Assembly (NCBI GenBank): GCA_023433855.1
Contig: JAEYTV010000448.1
Location: 1 to 8,591, forward strand
Direction of reading: 5' to 3'
Origin: Pseudomonadota bacterium
GTDB taxonomy: Bacteria; Pseudomonadota; Alphaproteobacteria; Rhizobiales; Rhizobiaceae
Length of the DNA: 8,591 nt
In this document: positions 1-5,529 of the stretch, piece by piece
Layout: each line of letters starts with the position of its first letter
Numbering within the stretch: position 1 is the stretch's first letter
Made by a program: the position numbers and the translations under genes
The notes under the pieces: model-generated
Databases searched by the model: none
Seen by the model: only the letters and a program-made list of their open reading frames with translations
What the model was told of the DNA's origin: nothing

Positions 1-688
1 CCGCCGCACAGATGCCCGACACGGCGTAGACGAAAAAGAGAAGGAAGCGCGCCCGTACTCCGGCAAGCGTTGCGGCGCGGCGGTTAATACCCGTCGCCTC
101 GATCAGAAAGCCGAGAGCAGAGCGACGTACGAGAACACCAACGAGCACGGCCGCCGCGATCCATATGAGGATGGGGACCGGGACCCCTGCCAGCGAGCCG
201 GACCCCAAGGCGGCAAAGCCATCGTCGTTGAAGGTGAGAATCACGCCTTCTGTAATCAGCTGTGCGATCCCTCGGCCTGCCACCATGAGGATCAGTGTCG
301 CGATGATCGGCTGGATGTCGAGGAGGGCGACCAGCACACCGTTCCAGAGCCCGCAGGCGAGACCGACGCCCAGGGAAACCAGAATGACAACGGGCAGGGG
401 GTAGCCGTTGCTGATCAGGGTGGCACTGACCGCGCCGCAGATGGCGATCACGGCTCCAATGGACAGGTCGATCCCGCGCGTGGCGATCACCAGTGTCATG
501 CCTATCGTCAGCAAGGCCACCGGCGCCGCCCTGACAAGGATATCGATAAGGCTTCCGTAGAGGCGGCCGTTCTGGATAGAGATCGTCAGAAAGCCAGGGG
601 CGATTGTGGTGATCAGGCCAAGGATGATGGCAAGGGCGAGCAATTGGGGTGTGAGGCGTCTAATTCTGCGAGCGAGGCTGTTCATCAT
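1..688 (-). CDS. ytfT: Sugar ABC transporter permease, YtfT type (3' part cut off by window edge)
   Basis: Inner-membrane permease of the BPD_transp_2 (ribose/galactose-type) family, the first of the two permeases in a Ytf-type furanose importer. The 229 residues present are very hydrophobic. Probable membrane segments lie at about 13-32, 47-70, 73-93, 99-123, 127-145, 169-187 and 215-229. The family hallmark GIDLSIGA sits at 72-79, and EATGINRRAATLAGV at 197-211 resembles the cytoplasmic loop that contacts the ATPase. The reading frame is open to the window edge, so roughly 90-110 C-terminal residues should be missing; full members are about 320-340 residues. The start ATG (688-686) overlaps the ytfR stop by four bases (ATGA) and is followed directly by a second ATG (685-683). 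AAAGG at 697-693 is the likely ribosome site. The overlap implies translational coupling with the ATPase. The exact sugar is inferred from ytfQ and ytfR. Confidence 0.93.
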   Translation of the reverse strand, partial: MMNSLARRIRRLTPQLLALAIILGLITTIAPGFLTISIQNGRLYGSLIDILVRAAPVALLTIGMTLVIATRGIDLSIGAVIAICGAVSATLISNGYPLPVVILVSLGVGLACGLWNGVLVALLDIQPIIATLILMVAGRGIAQLITEGVILTFNDDGFAALGSGSLAGVPVPILIWIAAAVLVGVLVRRSALGFLIEATGINRRAATLAGVRARFLLFFVYAVSGICAA

Positions 689-2211
689 GCGACCTTTGCG
701 GGGGCGGAGGACGCGATTGCCTGCATGATATTGTCAGCCGTGACCTGATGTCCGGTCAACTCCGCAACGTGCCGGCGGTCGGAAAGCACGATGACCCGGT
801 GAGCGACGGCGGTCACTTCCTCGAGTTCGGACGAAATGACCACGAGAGACACGCCCTCCCCACACAGCCGTTCGATCATCTTCAGGATTTCGGCATGCGC
901 ACCGATATCGATACCGCGCGTCGGTTCATCGAGAATGAGAAGGCGTGGTTTGGTTGCCAGCCACCTGGCGAGGATCGCCTTCTGCTGGTTGCCTCCCGAA
1001 AGGAACTTGATCGGTCGCTCGGCGTCGGCCGGGCGGATGTCCAGGGAGGTTATGAACTCTGCTGCCAGCGCGGCCTTCTCGCGAGAGGAGACAGGCTTCG
1101 CCCAACCCTGGCGTGCCTGCACGGCCAGGGCGATGTTATCGGCAACCGAGAAATCGCCGATGATCCCGTCGCTCTTGCGTTCTTCGGGGCAGAACCCGAA
1201 ACCGTTACTGATCGCCGCCTCCGGTGAAGAGAGCGTCACCTCCTTTTTGTCGATAAAGGCCTTCCCGGTGTCGGCGCGATCGATGCCGAACAGCAGGAAT
1301 GCCGTCTCGGTGCGACCGGAGCCAAGAAGTCCCGCGATGCCAACCACTTCGCCGGGACGGATCTCCAGATCGAAGGGGGCAACGCTGCCGCGCTTGCCAT
1401 AGCCGACAAAGCGCACGGGGGCCTCGTCTGCGGCAGCAATGGTCTCCTCGTCGGCCTGATGGTCCCGGGTGATATGCTGAAGTTCCCGCCCGAGCATCAT
1501 CGAGATGAGTTCCAACTGAGGCAGTTCCGAAAGTTGCCGTGTGCCGACCAGGCGCCCGTTGCGCAAGACCGTGACCTGGTCCGCTATAGCGTATACCTGG
1601 TTCAGGAAATGGGTGATGATGATGATGCCGAGACCTTCATCCCGAAGCCGGCGCAACACCGAGAACAACATTTCGACTTCGTGCGCGTCCAAACTTGCGG
1701 TCGGCTCGTCCAGCACCAGGACTTTGCCCGACAGGTCGACAGCGCGGGCGATAGACACGATCTGGCGCACTGCGACGGAATAGGACGAAAGGAGGGCGTC
1801 GACGTCGATGTCCAGCCCATAGCGAGCCAGCAGAGTTTTGGCGCGTCGACGCATCTCGCGCCGATCAACGAAGCCGTACCGTCGGGGCTGGCGGCCCAGA
1901 AAGAGGTTCTCGGCGACCGTCAGGTTCTCGAGAAGGTTCACCTCCTGATAAACGGTGCCAATGCCGAGCGCCTGAGCCTCCGCGACGCTGGAGGGCGTGA
2001 CCTCGGCGCCGTCCAGCAGGATCGTGCCGTCGTCGCGACTGTACACCCCCGTCAGGATCTTGATCAGCGTTGATTTCCCGGCGCCGTTCTCGCCGAGCAA
2101 GGCATGAATTTCGCCTCGCTGCAATGTGAAGTCCACGTTGTCCAGGGCCTTGACGCCCAGGAAGGCCTTTCCAATGCCACGGGCTTGCAGAAGTGTATGT
2201 GAAACCGACAT
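685..2211 (-). CDS. ytfR: Sugar ABC transporter ATPase with two nucleotide-binding domains, YtfR type
   Basis: Cytoplasmic ATPase that powers the Ytf importer. It is 508 residues, the usual size for a fused double-domain sugar ATPase (RbsA/MglA/YtfR group), and reads closely like E. coli YtfR from memory. Domain 1 (about 5-245) has Walker A GENGAGKST at 40-48, a Q-loop glutamine at 89, Walker B VLVLDEP at 164-170 and a switch histidine at 201. Its signature motif is degenerate (YSVAVRQ, 144-150). Domain 2 (about 265-500) has an intact signature LSGGNQQK (404-411) and Walker B LLILDEPTRGID (424-435). Its Walker A is degenerate (GLLGSGRTE, 294-302, Arg in place of Lys), and VISSE at 458-462 lacks the switch histidine. 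One ATP site should therefore be fully active. The gene sits 103 bp after ytfQ and overlaps ytfT by 4 bp. ATG 2211 is preceded by GGGATGAGG very close to the start, so the ribosome site is not ideally spaced. Confidence 0.95.
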   Translation of the reverse strand: MSVSHTLLQARGIGKAFLGVKALDNVDFTLQRGEIHALLGENGAGKSTLIKILTGVYSRDDGTILLDGAEVTPSSVAEAQALGIGTVYQEVNLLENLTVAENLFLGRQPRRYGFVDRREMRRRAKTLLARYGLDIDVDALLSSYSVAVRQIVSIARAVDLSGKVLVLDEPTASLDAHEVEMLFSVLRRLRDEGLGIIIITHFLNQVYAIADQVTVLRNGRLVGTRQLSELPQLELISMMLGRELQHITRDHQADEETIAAADEAPVRFVGYGKRGSVAPFDLEIRPGEVVGIAGLLGSGRTETAFLLFGIDRADTGKAFIDKKEVTLSSPEAAISNGFGFCPEERKSDGIIGDFSVADNIALAVQARQGWAKPVSSREKAALAAEFITSLDIRPADAERPIKFLSGGNQQKAILARWLATKPRLLILDEPTRGIDIGAHAEILKMIERLCGEGVSLVVISSELEEVTAVAHRVIVLSDRRHVAELTGHQVTADNIMQAIASSAPAKVA

Positions 2212-2236
2212 GCCTCATCCCGCGTCTGTCGAAGGA

Positions 2237-2264
2237 CCGGAGCGGCGAGCACGCTCCGCTCCGG
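2237..2264 (-). other. Intercistronic hairpin 2 between ytfQ and ytfR
   Basis: CCGGAGCGG (2237-2245) and CCGCTCCGG (2256-2264) form a perfect 9-bp GC-rich stem with a 10-nt loop. Read in the direction of the operon, the bases after it are not a T-run, so it does not look like a full terminator. It is more likely a block to 3' exonucleases or a processing site that protects the upstream ytfQ message. Confidence 0.6.
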
Positions 2265-2276
2265 CTTGTAGCTGGT

Positions 2277-2303
2277 GCCGGCCCGTCCCATGGGCAGGCC
2301 GGC
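2277..2303 (-). other. Intercistronic hairpin 1 just after ytfQ
   Basis: GCCGGCC (2277-2283) and GGCCGGC (2297-2303) form a perfect 7-bp stem. The loop contains the 8-bp palindrome CCCATGGG (2287-2294), which can extend the fold after small mismatches. It starts 11 bases after the ytfQ stop codon and is not followed by a T-run. With the second hairpin it forms a tandem pair in the 103-bp gap, a common arrangement where the binding protein must be made in excess of the ATPase and permeases. Confidence 0.55.
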
Positions 2304-2314
2304 GACGCGTGATG

Positions 2315-3274
2315 TCAGTAGCCGAGGCCTTTTTTGGCTTCATAGACCTTCATCGGGTCATCGTTGGCCGTATAAAGCTTCGAATCGGTCTGGATCCACT
2401 TGGGCGGCTCCTTCTTGTCCTTCAGGTAGGCCTCGAGCGCATCGAAGGCAGGACCTGCCATGTTGGGCGTCAGTTCGACCGTCGCATTGGCCTCACCCTT
2501 GGCCATGGCCTGGAAGATATCGGGGACGGCGTCGATCGAGACGATCTTGATCTCGGTGCCCGGCTTCAGGCCGGCTTCCTTGATCGCCTGGATGGCGCCG
2601 ACCGCCATGTCGTCGTTATGGGCATAGACAGCGCAGATGTCCTTGCCGCCGCCTTCGGCCTTGATGAAGCTTTCCATGACTTCCTTGCCCTTGGTGCGGG
2701 TGAAGTCACCGGTCTGCGAGCGAACGATCTTGATGTTGGGGCTGCCGGCGATGGCCTGCTCAAAACCCTTCTTGCGGTTGATCGCAGGGGAGGAGCCGGT
2801 GGTGCCCTGGAGTTCCACGACCTTGCAATCCTTGTCGCCTACGTCCTTCACGAGCCAGTCACCGGCAACCTTGCCTTCGAAGACCTGATCGGAGGTGACT
2901 GCTGTGAGGTAGAGGTCCTTGGGTGATTCGATCTCGCGGTCCAGCAGGATCACCGGGATCTCTTCTTCCTTCGCTTCCTTGAGAACATCATCCCAGCCCG
3001 TGGCGACGACCGGCGCGATGAAGATCGCGTCGACACCCTGGGCGATGAAACCACGGATCGCCTTGATCTGGTTCTCCTGCTTCTGCTGAGCGTCGGCGAA
3101 CTTGAGGTTCACTCCGCGTTTTTCGGCTTCCTGCTTGGTGACGGTGGTTTCCGCGGCGCGCCAGCCCGACTCGGAGCCGATCTGCGAAAAACCGACTGTA
3201 AGTGACTGGGCGGATACGCCCGAAGCTAGAGCTACGCCGAGCGCGACGGTAAGTGTCGCTAGTGCCTTCTTCAT
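2315..3274 (-). CDS. ytfQ: Periplasmic sugar-binding protein, YtfQ type (galactofuranose-class)
   Basis: Secreted substrate-binding protein of the Peripla_BP_4 family that captures a furanose sugar for YtfR/YtfT. It reads almost collinearly with E. coli YtfQ, with shared stretches such as VGFSQIGSESGWRAAET (27-43), VDAIFIAPVVATGW (81-94), GDFTRTKGKEVMESFIKAE (189-207), YAHNDDM (217-223) and VELTPNMAGPAFDALE (266-281). The signal peptide is KK plus a hydrophobic run to about residue 20, with cleavage probably after VSA (22). The mature protein has two cysteines, C150 and C214, matching the cysteine positions in the E. coli protein and possibly forming a disulfide. A longer reading from TTG 3280 is possible. 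I chose ATG 3274 because GGGAGG (3287-3282) lies 7 nt upstream of it but only 1 nt before the TTG. Length is then 319 residues, normal for the family. It is the first gene of the leftward operon. D-galactofuranose is the E. coli ligand; L-arabinofuranose is a plausible alternative here. Confidence 0.95.
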   Translation of the reverse strand: MKKALATLTVALGVALASGVSAQSLTVGFSQIGSESGWRAAETTVTKQEAEKRGVNLKFADAQQKQENQIKAIRGFIAQGVDAIFIAPVVATGWDDVLKEAKEEEIPVILLDREIESPKDLYLTAVTSDQVFEGKVAGDWLVKDVGDKDCKVVELQGTTGSSPAINRKKGFEQAIAGSPNIKIVRSQTGDFTRTKGKEVMESFIKAEGGGKDICAVYAHNDDMAVGAIQAIKEAGLKPGTEIKIVSIDAVPDIFQAMAKGEANATVELTPNMAGPAFDALEAYLKDKKEPPKWIQTDSKLYTANDDPMKVYEAKKGLGY

Positions 3275-3307
3275 CTTCAATCCTCCCAGAGATGATCAGC
3301 AAACTGA

Positions 3308-3325
3308 CACATGCAGGATGTGCAT
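3308..3325. promoter_or_regulatory. Candidate operator for ytfQ (overlapping inverted repeats)
   Basis: CACATGCAGGATGTGCAT contains two interlocked inverted repeats: CACAT-N5-ATGTG (3308-3322) and ATGCA-N5-TGCAT (3311-3325). It borders the AT-rich patch 3324-3353, which reads TATTAT on the minus strand at 3331-3326 and is the best -10 region for ytfQ, although no good -35 box is spaced correctly. The repeat would lie near the transcription start, about 35-50 bases before the ytfQ ATG, a position suited to a repressor. The regulator family is unknown. Confidence 0.35.
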
Positions 3326-3411
3326 ATAATATTACTTTTTCAAGCGAATTTTTGAGGCAGCTCGGCCGCGATCCACCTTCGGCACCGTCTTGTTTGTCGC
3401 TAACGCCCTGA

Positions 3412-3421
3412 AAACATGTTT
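3412..3421. promoter_or_regulatory. Perfect 10-bp palindrome, possible operator
   Basis: AAACATGTTT is an exact palindrome near the middle of the divergent region, about 140 bp from ytfQ and 60 bp before the candidate -35 of the araD1 operon. That position would suit an activator or a looping repressor. A palindrome of this length can occur by chance, so the call is weak. Confidence 0.22.
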
Positions 3422-3474
3422 GGAAGCTGGGCGCGCTGTTCTCGGCCATGCTTCGTGGGGGCTGCTGGGCGTTC

Positions 3475-3502
3475 TTGACAAGATCTGCTTCCATCCAATA
3501 GT
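3475..3502 (+). promoter_or_regulatory. Candidate promoter for the araD1 operon
   Basis: TTGACA (3475-3480), preceded by C to give the rhizobial-style CTTGAC, is followed after 16 nt by AATAGT (3497-3502), a four-of-six match to TATAAT. Transcription would begin near 3509 and leave a leader of roughly 90 nt before the araD1 start at 3601. The -35 is perfect and the -10 is mediocre, which is compatible with regulation by an activator. Confidence 0.4.
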
Positions 3503-3541
3503 CGTATTTAAGGGCTTGCGGGCGGGCGGAGTGTCTTAACA

Positions 3542-3556
3542 GACGCGTTCCGCGTC
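3542..3556. promoter_or_regulatory. Inverted repeat in the araD1 leader
   Basis: GACGCG (3542-3547) and CGCGTC (3551-3556) are perfect 6-bp arms around TTC. It lies downstream of the candidate promoter and 44 bp before the araD1 start. It could be an operator placed to block transcription, or a small leader hairpin. No T-run follows, so it is not a terminator. Confidence 0.25.
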
Positions 3557-3600
3557 AGCTCATCGTTAAACACAGATAAATGCATTGGATATCGAGATCG

Positions 3601-4593
3601 ATGTTGCGCATTCTTCAAGTCAAAGATGGCGACGGACGGCTTCAGGTCGTGGCGTGGGATGGCGAAGGTGAGGCGCGGGCTGTACGTGGTGCGTCTTCTT
3701 CCTACGAACTGGCTCAGCAAGCTATTGGCGCCGGGCAAAGCCTTGCACAGCAGATCGAAGCGGCGGGCCTCGGCGACGTGGTCGACCTTCACAAGGCCGC
3801 GGCGGAAGGCCGTCTTGCGCTGCCCATTTCCCACCCCGATCCGGCTCACTTCGTCGTGGCGGGAACCGGGCTTACCCACCTCGGCTCTGCCGACGGCCGC
3901 GACAAGATGCACAAGGCAGCTCAGTCGGCAGAAAAGCCGACCGATTCCATGCGGATGTTCCTAATGGGCGTGGAGGGCGGCAAGCCGGCCGCCGGCCAGG
4001 TGGGCGCGCAGCCTGAATGGTTCTACAAGGGAAACGGGACGCAATTGCGGGCGACCGGCGAGGACCTGGTGTCTCCGGCCTTCGCGCTCGACGGGGGCGA
4101 GGAGCCGGAACTGGCCGGCATCTACCTGATCGGGCCCGATGGTGTGCCGTACCGCGTGGGCTTCTGTCTCGCCAATGAATTCTCCGACCATGTGACGGAG
4201 AAGGGCAACTATCTATGGCTCGCGCACTCCAAGCTCCGCCAGGCTTCGCTCGGACCGGAGCTGATTATTGGGGATCTCCCCGGGCATGTGGAAGGCACGT
4301 CGCGCATCCGCCGAGGCGACGATGTGATCTTCGAAAAGCCATTCCTTTCGGGAGAGGCGAACATGTCGCATACCATCGCCAATCTGGAACATCATAACTT
4401 CAAGTACGAGCTTTTCCGCCGCCCGGGCGATCTCCACGTGCACTTCTTCGGTACCGCGACCCTTTCGTTTTCCGAGGGCTTGCAGACCAAACCGGGGGAT
4501 GTCTTCGAGATCTCCGCCGAACCCTTCAAGTTGCCGCTCACCAACCGGCTGGCAGTCGCGGCCGATGACGCCGTCACCATCAAGAAGCTCTGA
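3601..4593 (+). CDS. araD1: AraD1/GguC-family 2-keto-3-deoxy-L-arabonate dehydratase
   Basis: Fumarylacetoacetate-hydrolase-superfamily enzyme of the AraD1 (GguC) group. The likely reaction is dehydration of 2-keto-3-deoxy-L-arabonate to 2-oxoglutarate semialdehyde, a late step of non-phosphorylating pentose breakdown in the cytoplasm. From ATG 3601 it is 330 residues. The superfamily's metal-binding Glu-x-Glu is visible as EEPE at 167-170, followed by a conserved-looking ANEFSDHVTE (191-200), a Lys/Ser-rich core at 201-215, and a C-terminal HVHFFGTATLSF-type strand (279-290). A longer reading from ATG 3580 adds seven residues. Neither start has a strong ribosome site. I prefer 3601 because MLRILQ fits the family N-terminus and GAG (3594-3596) lies upstream, though close. 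It is the first gene of the plus-strand operon, 7 bp before the dehydrogenase. In Agrobacterium the homologous gguC follows gguB, so the position here is different. Family sure; exact substrate inferred. Confidence 0.87.
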   Translation: MLRILQVKDGDGRLQVVAWDGEGEARAVRGASSSYELAQQAIGAGQSLAQQIEAAGLGDVVDLHKAAAEGRLALPISHPDPAHFVVAGTGLTHLGSADGRDKMHKAAQSAEKPTDSMRMFLMGVEGGKPAAGQVGAQPEWFYKGNGTQLRATGEDLVSPAFALDGGEEPELAGIYLIGPDGVPYRVGFCLANEFSDHVTEKGNYLWLAHSKLRQASLGPELIIGDLPGHVEGTSRIRRGDDVIFEKPFLSGEANMSHTIANLEHHNFKYELFRRPGDLHVHFFGTATLSFSEGLQTKPGDVFEISAEPFKLPLTNRLAVAADDAVTIKKL

Positions 4594-4600
4594 GGGGAAT

Positions 4601-5527
4601 ATGGCTCCCATTCGCCTCGCTATTGTCGGCCTCGGGAAAATCGCCAGAGACCAGCATCTCGGCGCTGTCGCCGCGACGGACGGCATAGAACTTGTAGCGG
4701 TCGCAAGCCGCAACGCGCAGCTTGAGGGCGTCGCCAGCTTTCAAGAGATCGGCGATCTGTTGGCCGCGGAGCCGGATCTTGATGCCGTTTCGCTCTGTAC
4801 GCCCCCGCAGGGACGTTTCAGGCAGGCAAAGGCAGCGCTTGACGCTGGCAAGCACGTCATGCTGGAGAAGCCGCCGGGGGCGAGCCTGTCGGAAGTCCAT
4901 GCACTGGAAGCACTTGCGCGCAAGAAGGGTCTGACGCTCTTCGCCACCTGGCATTCGCGTGCCGCCGCCGCCGTCGAGCCGGCACGCGCGCTGCTCGCTC
5001 GCAGAACCATCCGCAGCGTTTCGGTCGAGTGGAAGGAAGACGTTCGCCATTGGCATCCCGGCCAGGCCTGGATATGGGAGCCCGGCGGACTGGGCGTCTT
5101 CGACCCTGGCATCAACGCCTTGTCGATCGTCACGCGCATCATGCCCGAGCAATTCCATCTAACGCGTTCCGATCTCACTTTCCCCGCCAACAAGGCGGCG
5201 CCGATCGCCGCAAACCTCGCCTTCGAGACAGATAGCGGCATTCCCATCTCAGCCGAATTCGATTGGCGGCAGACTGGCCCGCAGACCTGGGATATCCGAG
5301 TAGAGACCAATGAAGGCCCCGTCGTTCTCACCCACGGTGGGAGCCGGCTTTCGGTTGACGGAAAGGACCAGGTGGTCGAAGAGGATCGTGAGTATCGCAC
5401 GCTCTATCGCCAATTCGTGAAGCTGGTCGAAGACCGCGACAGCGATGTGGACTTCTCGCCGCTCATGCATGTCGCGGATGCCTTCATGCTTGGCCGGCGC
5501 ATTCAAACCGACGCATTCGAGGACTGA
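4601..5527 (+). CDS. Gfo/Idh/MocA-family L-arabinose / D-galactose 1-dehydrogenase
   Basis: NAD(P)-dependent aldose 1-dehydrogenase that oxidises the anomeric carbon of L-arabinose, and probably D-galactose or D-fucose, to the aldonolactone. It is the first step of the oxidative pathway. It has 308 residues, close to the 309 of Azospirillum brasilense L-arabinose dehydrogenase (named AraA there, not the isomerase), which it matches in long stretches from memory. The Rossmann nucleotide loop is GLGKIA (10-15). EKPP (89-92) carries the catalytic-type Lys90. [19 protein letters not shown] (162-180) holds Asp168 and Asn172, the expected proton-relay positions. TWHSR (116-120) and [13 protein letters not shown] (151-163) are subgroup marks. 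An open frame extends upstream into araD1. ATG 4601 is chosen because GAGGGG (4592-4597), overlapping the araD1 stop, is an excellent ribosome site. The next gene starts 2 bp after its stop, so the three genes are co-transcribed. Substrate preference cannot be read from sequence alone. Confidence 0.88.
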   Translation: MAPIRLAIVGLGKIARDQHLGAVAATDGIELVAVASRNAQLEGVASFQEIGDLLAAEPDLDAVSLCTPPQGRFRQAKAALDAGKHVMLEKPPGASLSEVHALEALARKKGLTLFATWHSRAAAAVEPARALLARRTIRSVSVEWKEDVRHWHPGQAWIWEPGGLGVFDPGINALSIVTRIMPEQFHLTRSDLTFPANKAAPIAANLAFETDSGIPISAEFDWRQTGPQTWDIRVETNEGPVVLTHGGSRLSVDGKDQVVEEDREYRTLYRQFVKLVEDRDSDVDFSPLMHVADAFMLGRRIQTDAFED

Positions 5528-5529
5528 CG

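Larger units (their letters stand above)
3275..3600. promoter_or_regulatory. Divergent intergenic region between ytfQ and the araD1 operon
   Basis: These 326 bp contain no convincing gene. The region should carry both promoters and any operator for a shared sugar-responsive regulator. Visible elements are an AT-rich patch (about 3324-3353) with an overlapping inverted repeat on the ytfQ side, a perfect 10-bp palindrome in the middle, a TTGACA box facing araD1, and a small inverted repeat in the araD1 leader. A frame across it on the minus strand has no ribosome site and runs into ytfQ out of frame. No regulator gene is present in the window. Confidence 0.7.

Noticed and set aside
165..404. 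Plus-strand frame of 79 residues near the left edge
   Set aside because: Antisense to the ytfT permease, whose hydrophobic family sequence is clear.
748..1402. Plus-strand open frames of 159 and 188 residues opposite ytfR
   Set aside because: Antisense shadows of a clear ABC ATPase; low-complexity Arg/Ser-rich translations with no family resemblance.
2126..2926. Plus-strand open frame of 266 residues opposite ytfQ and the start of ytfR
   Set aside because: It lies antisense to two well-supported genes, has no ribosome site or recognisable domain, and is explained by the GC-rich codon pattern.
3338..3343. TTGAAA on the minus strand as a -35 box for ytfQ
   Set aside because: With 15-18 nt spacing the matching -10 positions are poor (CATCCT, CACATC), and the good TATTAT box is too close, so no exact ytfQ promoter was assigned.
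2988..3494. Minus-strand frame of 168 residues starting in the divergent region and running into ytfQ
   Set aside because: The upstream part has no ribosome site, and the rest is ytfQ read out of frame.
4499..4600. Upstream extension of the aldose dehydrogenase frame into araD1
   Set aside because: The extra residues do not resemble the family. ATG 4601 has an excellent ribosome site and gives the expected GLGKIA start.
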